Assembly (NCBI RefSeq): GCF_014596515.1
Contig: NZ_MSJQ01000295.1
Coordinates: forward strand, 1-44,150
Direction: 5' to 3'
Length of the DNA: 44,150 nt
Source of the DNA: Streptomyces sp. CBMA156
Lineage (GTDB): Bacteria > Actinomycetota > Actinomycetes > Streptomycetales > Streptomycetaceae
Part shown: positions 39,651-44,150 of the stretch, one piece after another
Layout of the letters: every line of letters starts with the position of its first letter
Numbering within the stretch: the stretch's first letter is position 1
The notes under the pieces: generated by a model
The model's input: only the letters and a program-made list of their open reading frames with translations
Database searches by the model: none
What the model was told of the DNA's origin: nothing
Program-made: the position numbers and the translations under genes

Positions 39651-40895
39651 ATGACTGTCGTCGTACCGAGCGAGGACGAGGCGCCGTTGCGACGCCTGAT
39701 CGAGCGAAGTGCCGAACTCAAGGGCGAGCTGGTCGCCTTCGGCCAGAGCGCTCTCTTCGACCAGTGGTTGACTCCTCTCCTGCTGGAGGCCGCCGGCCCG
39801 GAGTCGGAGCTGGAGGAGAGCGCGGCGATCCGGATCGTCGACCACTTCATCCTGCGGTACCGCCTGCCGGACGGTTCGACCGTGGTGGACCGGTTCGTCG
39901 CCGGCCGCCGGGACTTGACCGACACCGACCGGGAGACGCTGCTCGGCTGGCGCGACCCGGTCGAGGGCGTCTTCGAGATCCGCCACAACGACGGGGATGC
40001 CCTCGTCCTGCTGAACCTGGTCGACGACCTGGAGTACCGCACGTACTCGAACCTCGGACGGGCCGCCTTCCGCGGCGTGCCCAAGGGCGGCTTCCTCCTC
40101 ACCTGCCTGGTGCCCCTCCACTCGGCCGACGGGGTGTGGCTGGTCTCGGGGGCGATGTCGTCCTACCCGAAGTCGAGTGCCCCGGAGATCGCCCGGACCG
40201 CGCTCCGGCTGGCCGCCGGCCGACCCGAACTGGTCTTCCGCAACCCCGAGAAGATCGAGCGGGGATGGCGCTCGATGCGGGAGGACCGGGCCGGGTTCGT
40301 CGCGTTCTTCGGCAGTGACGAACTGGTCCTCCCTCCGGCCGAAGCCGAGGACCGGCTCAACGCCTACTACCGGCACCGGCAGGAGGCGGCCGTCGCCGCG
40401 CATCCCGACCGGGCCCGGGGCGGGCGGCTCCCCGGCCTGGCCTTCCCCGCCTTCGAACTGCCGCGAGGACTCGCCCACTCGGACACCGTCGGCGTCATCT
40501 ACGACGAGGTCGACGGGCTCAACTTCTACCCGGACTACGGGATGCTGCGGGACCTCTTCGCCGACCCGGCCCTCCCTGGCCGCAGCCGGCACCAGGACCT
40601 GCTTCGGGTATACCTGCGCGAGGAGTCGGTCACGCCGCTGCCGGTCCGACGCCTGGCTGCCGCCCACCCGGAGACGGTCGACACGGTGTTCCGCAAGCTC
40701 CTGCGGAGGCCCGGATTCACCTGGGTCGAGCACGGCGAGGAGCTGCTGCGCCGGTACAAGCCCTGGTACTACGCGAGCGAGCCGCGCCCCGGTGTCTCCG
40801 TGATCGGCGAGCGCCTCGGCGAACTCGCCTCCGGTACCCGGCGGCAGAAGTTCACCAGGGCACGGCGCGGACCGCGTGGGTCCGATCGCCCGTAG
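39651..40895 (+). CDS. Protein of unknown function, 414 residues
   Basis: The product is cytoplasmic by appearance, with no signal peptide or membrane helix. It has a helical N-terminus (residues 10-60), then a mixed alpha/beta region with LVDDLEYRTYSNLGRAAFRGVPKGGFLLTCLVP and WLVSGAMSSYPK, and a C-terminal part with VGVIYDEVDGLNFYPDYGML and FRKLLRRPGFTWVEHGEELLRRYKPWYY. The mid-region suggests an SEC-C-like or zinc-free recognition fold, but I do not recognise a family. AGGAGCGGGAAGG lies upstream of the ATG. The last 15 residues are basic and Arg/Gly-rich. The upstream 242 bp hold a terminator and no other gene. Confidence 0.8.
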   Translation: MTVVVPSEDEAPLRRLIERSAELKGELVAFGQSALFDQWLTPLLLEAAGPESELEESAAIRIVDHFILRYRLPDGSTVVDRFVAGRRDLTDTDRETLLGWRDPVEGVFEIRHNDGDALVLLNLVDDLEYRTYSNLGRAAFRGVPKGGFLLTCLVPLHSADGVWLVSGAMSSYPKSSAPEIARTALRLAAGRPELVFRNPEKIERGWRSMREDRAGFVAFFGSDELVLPPAEAEDRLNAYYRHRQEAAVAAHPDRARGGRLPGLAFPAFELPRGLAHSDTVGVIYDEVDGLNFYPDYGMLRDLFADPALPGRSRHQDLLRVYLREESVTPLPVRRLAAAHPETVDTVFRKLLRRPGFTWVEHGEELLRRYKPWYYASEPRPGVSVIGERLGELASGTRRQKFTRARRGPRGSDRP

Positions 40896-40940
40896 CGGTG
40901 GGCTGTGCCTTCGAGGGCCGTGGGCGGGCGCGGCCGGGCG

Positions 40941-41129
40941 CTACGGGTGGGGGCGGGTGCGCTGGGCGGGGAGGGAGGGGGCGGCGGTGCGGCGGGCCAG
41001 GTCGGCGAGGGTGTGGAAGAGGACGTCGCCGAGCAGGACCGGGTCGCGCGAGGCGGCGGGCGCCTGCGGGTCGCCGGGGTCGGGGCGGGCGGTCTGGGGC
41101 GGCTGGTCACTGAGCTGGCGTGTGGGCAT
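40941..41129 (-). CDS. Small protein, 62 residues, unknown function
   Basis: The reading frame has G or C at the third position of almost every codon, as real genes here do. AGGAAG lies five bases before its ATG. The product starts MPTRQLSDQ, has a Pro-rich disordered stretch, and then a likely amphipathic helix LLGDVLFHTLADLARRTA. There is no cysteine, signal peptide or membrane segment. It lies between two plus-strand genes in a 413-bp gap. It may be a small peptide tag substrate or regulatory peptide; nothing in it points to a function. Confidence 0.6.
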   Translation of the reverse strand: MPTRQLSDQPPQTARPDPGDPQAPAASRDPVLLGDVLFHTLADLARRTAAPSLPAQRTRPHP

Positions 41130-41308
41130 GGCTCTTCCTGCCGACGGGGTGGCCGTGGGCAGTCATGCCCGGCGTGTCCTGCCGGGGACCACCGGCGCGG
41201 GCGGATCGGCCGGAAACGGCGCATGAAGGGCTTGATCACGGCGAGGACGGCAGGCGGGCGCGGGCCCGTGACGGTGACCTCGGGGCACCGATGGGCGAAG
41301 ATGGACCG

Positions 41309-42133
41309 GTGACCGAACCGCGCACCGCCCTCCGCCTCATCGCCACCGACCTGGACGGCACCCTGCTCTGCTCCGGCGGCACCGTCTCCGACCGCACCGC
41401 CGCGGCGCTGGCGGCGGCCGAGGCGGCCGGGGTGCAGGTGGTGTTCGTGACCGGGCGGCCGCCGCGCTGGATGCAGCAGGTGAGCCCGCACATCGGCGGT
41501 CACGGGGTGGCGATCTGCTCGAACGGCGGCGCGGTGGTGGACGTGCGGCGCGGCGAGCTGCTGGAGAGCTTCCCGCTGCCGGTGGAGACCACCCTGGCGG
41601 TGGTCGAGGCGCTGCGGGCCAGGCTGCCCGGCACCGCGTTCGCCTTCGAGTACCCGGGCGGCTGGGCCAGGGAGGCCGGGTACGCGGTGCCGATGTGGGG
41701 CGACGAGCTGGAGCACGAGGTCGGCAGCGCGGAGAAGCTGCTGGGTGCCGGCGGTCCGGTCCGGGGCCTGTTCAAGCTGCTGGCCAAGCACCCTGACCTC
41801 GACCCGGACAAGTTCCTCGCGGAGGCCGGGGAGGCGGCCGGGCACCTGGCCGAGATCACCCGCTCCGCGGCGATCCCGCTGCTGGAGATCAGTGCGCCCG
41901 GCGTCACCAAGGCCAGCACGCTGGCCCGCTGGTGCGCCGGGCGCGGGATCGACCGGAGCGAGGTGGTGGCCTTCGGCGACATGCCGAACGACCTGGAGAT
42001 GCTGGCCTGGGCCGGCACCGCCTACGCCGTCGCCAACGCGCACCCGCGGGTGCTGGCGGCGGTGCCGCTGCACACCGTGAGCAACGAGCAGGACGGCGTC
42101 GCGGCGGTGCTGGAGCGGCTCCTCGGCCGGTAG
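41309..42133 (+). CDS. HAD-superfamily (Cof-type) phosphatase, second copy
   Basis: The product has HAD motifs ATDLDGTLL, VTGRPP, a Lys in GVTKASTL and FGDMPNDLEML, with a type IIB cap insert. It is related to the HAD enzyme at 24239-25090 but is clearly divergent. The GTG at 41309 gives 274 residues and leaves a short N-terminus; an ATG at 41291 would add six. Neither has a strong ribosome-binding site. Substrate is unknown; a sugar- or nucleotide-phosphate is typical. It converges on pstB. Confidence 0.92.
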   Translation: MTEPRTALRLIATDLDGTLLCSGGTVSDRTAAALAAAEAAGVQVVFVTGRPPRWMQQVSPHIGGHGVAICSNGGAVVDVRRGELLESFPLPVETTLAVVEALRARLPGTAFAFEYPGGWAREAGYAVPMWGDELEHEVGSAEKLLGAGGPVRGLFKLLAKHPDLDPDKFLAEAGEAAGHLAEITRSAAIPLLEISAPGVTKASTLARWCAGRGIDRSEVVAFGDMPNDLEMLAWAGTAYAVANAHPRVLAAVPLHTVSNEQDGVAAVLERLLGR

Positions 42134-42155
42134 GGCCGCAGCAGCCGCCCCACCG

Positions 42156-42195
42156 GCCCGGACCGGACCGGCCCGGACCGACGCAGCCCGGACCG
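42156..42195. repeat. Three direct repeats with 15-bp period
   Basis: GCCCGGACCG occurs at 42156-42165, 42171-42180 and 42186-42195, exactly 15 bp apart, in the 81-bp gap between the convergent HAD and pstB genes. It may help end both transcripts. Confidence 0.75.
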
Positions 42196-42214
42196 GCACA
42201 ACCGGCTGGCCGGC

Positions 42215-43135
<921 letters not shown>

Positions 43136-43158
43136 CGGAACGGTCCTCCGGGCGCGCG

Positions 43159-44150
43159 TCAGTAGAGGTTGGGCAGCAGGGCGGCGGCGTTCTCGTAGAC
43201 CGCCCAGAGCAGCGCGGCGGCCACCGGCGCGAGACTCAGGTACGCGGCCGAGCGCCGCCAGTACCGGGCCAGCACCAGGGCGCCGGCCACCGTACCGAGC
43301 AGGCCGAGCGACCACAGCTGGAGCGTGGCCAGGGCGCCCTTGTCCGCGGCGAGCGCCTTGTCGTACGGGATGGTCGCGGGGCGGCCGCCGGGGTTCTGCT
43401 GCGGGTCGCCCTCCAGCCGGGCGCCGATCAGCACGGTGGAGCCGGGGATCCAGTCGGAGTCGCCGGTGACCAGGACGAGCCGGTTGCGGGCCGGGTCGAC
43501 GACCGGGTGGTCGCCGTCGCCGTACACGTTGACGGTGTAGGTGAACTTGCCCTGCCCGGTGGTGGCTTCGATCTTGTCGCCGACCCGCAGCCTGGACAGG
43601 TCGGCGAACGGGGCGCCGAAGGTGGCGCCGCGGCCGAAGAGCACCGCGACCCCGCCCTGGCCGGGCAGCGCGGTGTCCCTGCGGTGGCCGGGGCCGCGCA
43701 TCAGGTCCCGGCCGGTGGTGCCCTCGACCACCACGGCCTGGTGCAGGCCGATCGCCGGGATGTCCAGCAGCGCCACCGGGGCGCCGTCGGCGGCGGCCCG
43801 CACCAGCCGGCGGGAGTAGACCCCGGCGGCGCGCACGGCGACCTGGTCCAGGCCCTGGTCACCGGTCAGCACCGAGGCCAGCCGGGCGGTGGCCCTGGCG
43901 TCCACGGTGGCGGGGACGTCCACCAGGCCGCCCCAGCGGTCCGGGTGCTCCAGGGCGGCGACCCGGCCGGCCCCCCACACCTGGGCCTGGAACGGGTCGC
44001 GCAGCGGGTCCGAGCCGCCGACCGACACCGCGCCGCTGGTGACGGTCCACAGCGGCGCGCCGATCCCGGCGTCGCCGAGCGCCTGCAACAGGACCAACGA
44101 GGCGGTCAGCCCGTCCCGGCCGAGCGCGGTCAGCGACAGCACGCCCGCGA
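43159..44150 (-). CDS. PKS ketoreductase fragment fused to an inactive sortase-like membrane protein (runs off right edge)
   Basis: The frame is open from the right edge. The first part (44150 down to about 43795) reads as the structural half of a modular polyketide synthase ketoreductase: [63 protein letters not shown]. At about 43780-43795 it changes directly to a sortase-type domain: [58 protein letters not shown]. The expected catalytic His (GHR) is replaced by GRG and the catalytic Cys (VTC) by VTG, so it cannot work as a sortase. Two membrane helices end the protein. The usual N-terminal anchor of the sortase part is missing. Confidence 0.75.
   Translation of the reverse strand, partial: AGVLSLTALGRDGLTASLVLLQALGDAGIGAPLWTVTSGAVSVGGSDPLRDPFQAQVWGAGRVAALEHPDRWGGLVDVPATVDARATARLASVLTGDQGLDQVAVRAAGVYSRRLVRAAADGAPVALLDIPAIGLHQAVVVEGTTGRDLMRGPGHRRDTALPGQGGVAVLFGRGATFGAPFADLSRLRVGDKIEATTGQGKFTYTVNVYGDGDHPVVDPARNRLVLVTGDSDWIPGSTVLIGARLEGDPQQNPGGRPATIPYDKALAADKGALATLQLWSLGLLGTVAGALVLARYWRRSAAYLSLAPVAAALLWAVYENAAALLPNLY

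Overview
The window is high-GC DNA with the strong third-position G/C bias, frequent GTG starts and overlapping stop/start codons typical of Streptomycetaceae (Streptomyces or Kitasatospora). Several gene neighbourhoods match blocks I remember from the S. coelicolor chromosome. The dinG-lexA-nrdR-nrdJ block resembles the SCO5802-SCO5805 area, and the copper operon-pheA-serS-HAD-ABC block resembles SCO3956-SCO3966. Finding the two side by side suggests a rearrangement relative to that map. I saw no tRNA, rRNA, CRISPR array, insertion sequence or prophage.

Layout: (1) 1-1450, two minus-strand exported proteins, one a trypsin-like lipoprotein. (2) 1753-7467, an iron-box-controlled operon for a hydroxamate siderophore: NIS synthetase, N-acyltransferase, N-monooxygenase, second NIS synthetase. 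This is an aerobactin-like gene set with no amino-acid decarboxylase. (3) 7480-14644, DinG helicase, LexA, NrdR and the B12-dependent ribonucleotide reductase NrdJ, with recognisable SOS boxes, a candidate NrdR box pair and two strong terminators. (4) 14719-15589, a small HTH protein behind a 48-bp near-palindromic operator, coupled to a ClpC-N-domain-only protein. (5) 15854-21287, a copper-handling operon: YcnI-like, Sco, PCuAC, CopCD and a Tat-exported DyP peroxidase. (6) 21412-25167, pheA, a DnaA-box cluster, serS and a HAD phosphatase. (7) 25229-27368, GntR regulator and MFS transporter. (8) 27453-31104, a four-gene operon of two ABC ATPase/permease pairs. (9) 31322-35181, a tightly coupled four-gene operon starting with WXG/ESX-like helical proteins. 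(10) 35225-40895, an LLM oxidoreductase, then a Ser/Thr kinase divergent from an ECF-type sigma factor and two related exported proteins, then an unknown protein. (11) 40941-44150, a tiny unannotated-looking gene, a second HAD phosphatase, PstB, and a gene running off the edge that joins a polyketide-synthase ketoreductase fragment to a catalytically dead sortase-like domain.

The most unusual items are the ketoreductase/pseudo-sortase fusion at the right edge, the DnaA-box cluster between pheA and serS, the kinase/sigma/exported-paralogue locus, the WXG-like operon, and the HTH/ClpN pair with its symmetrical operator. Family assignments come from reading motifs; nothing was searched against a database.
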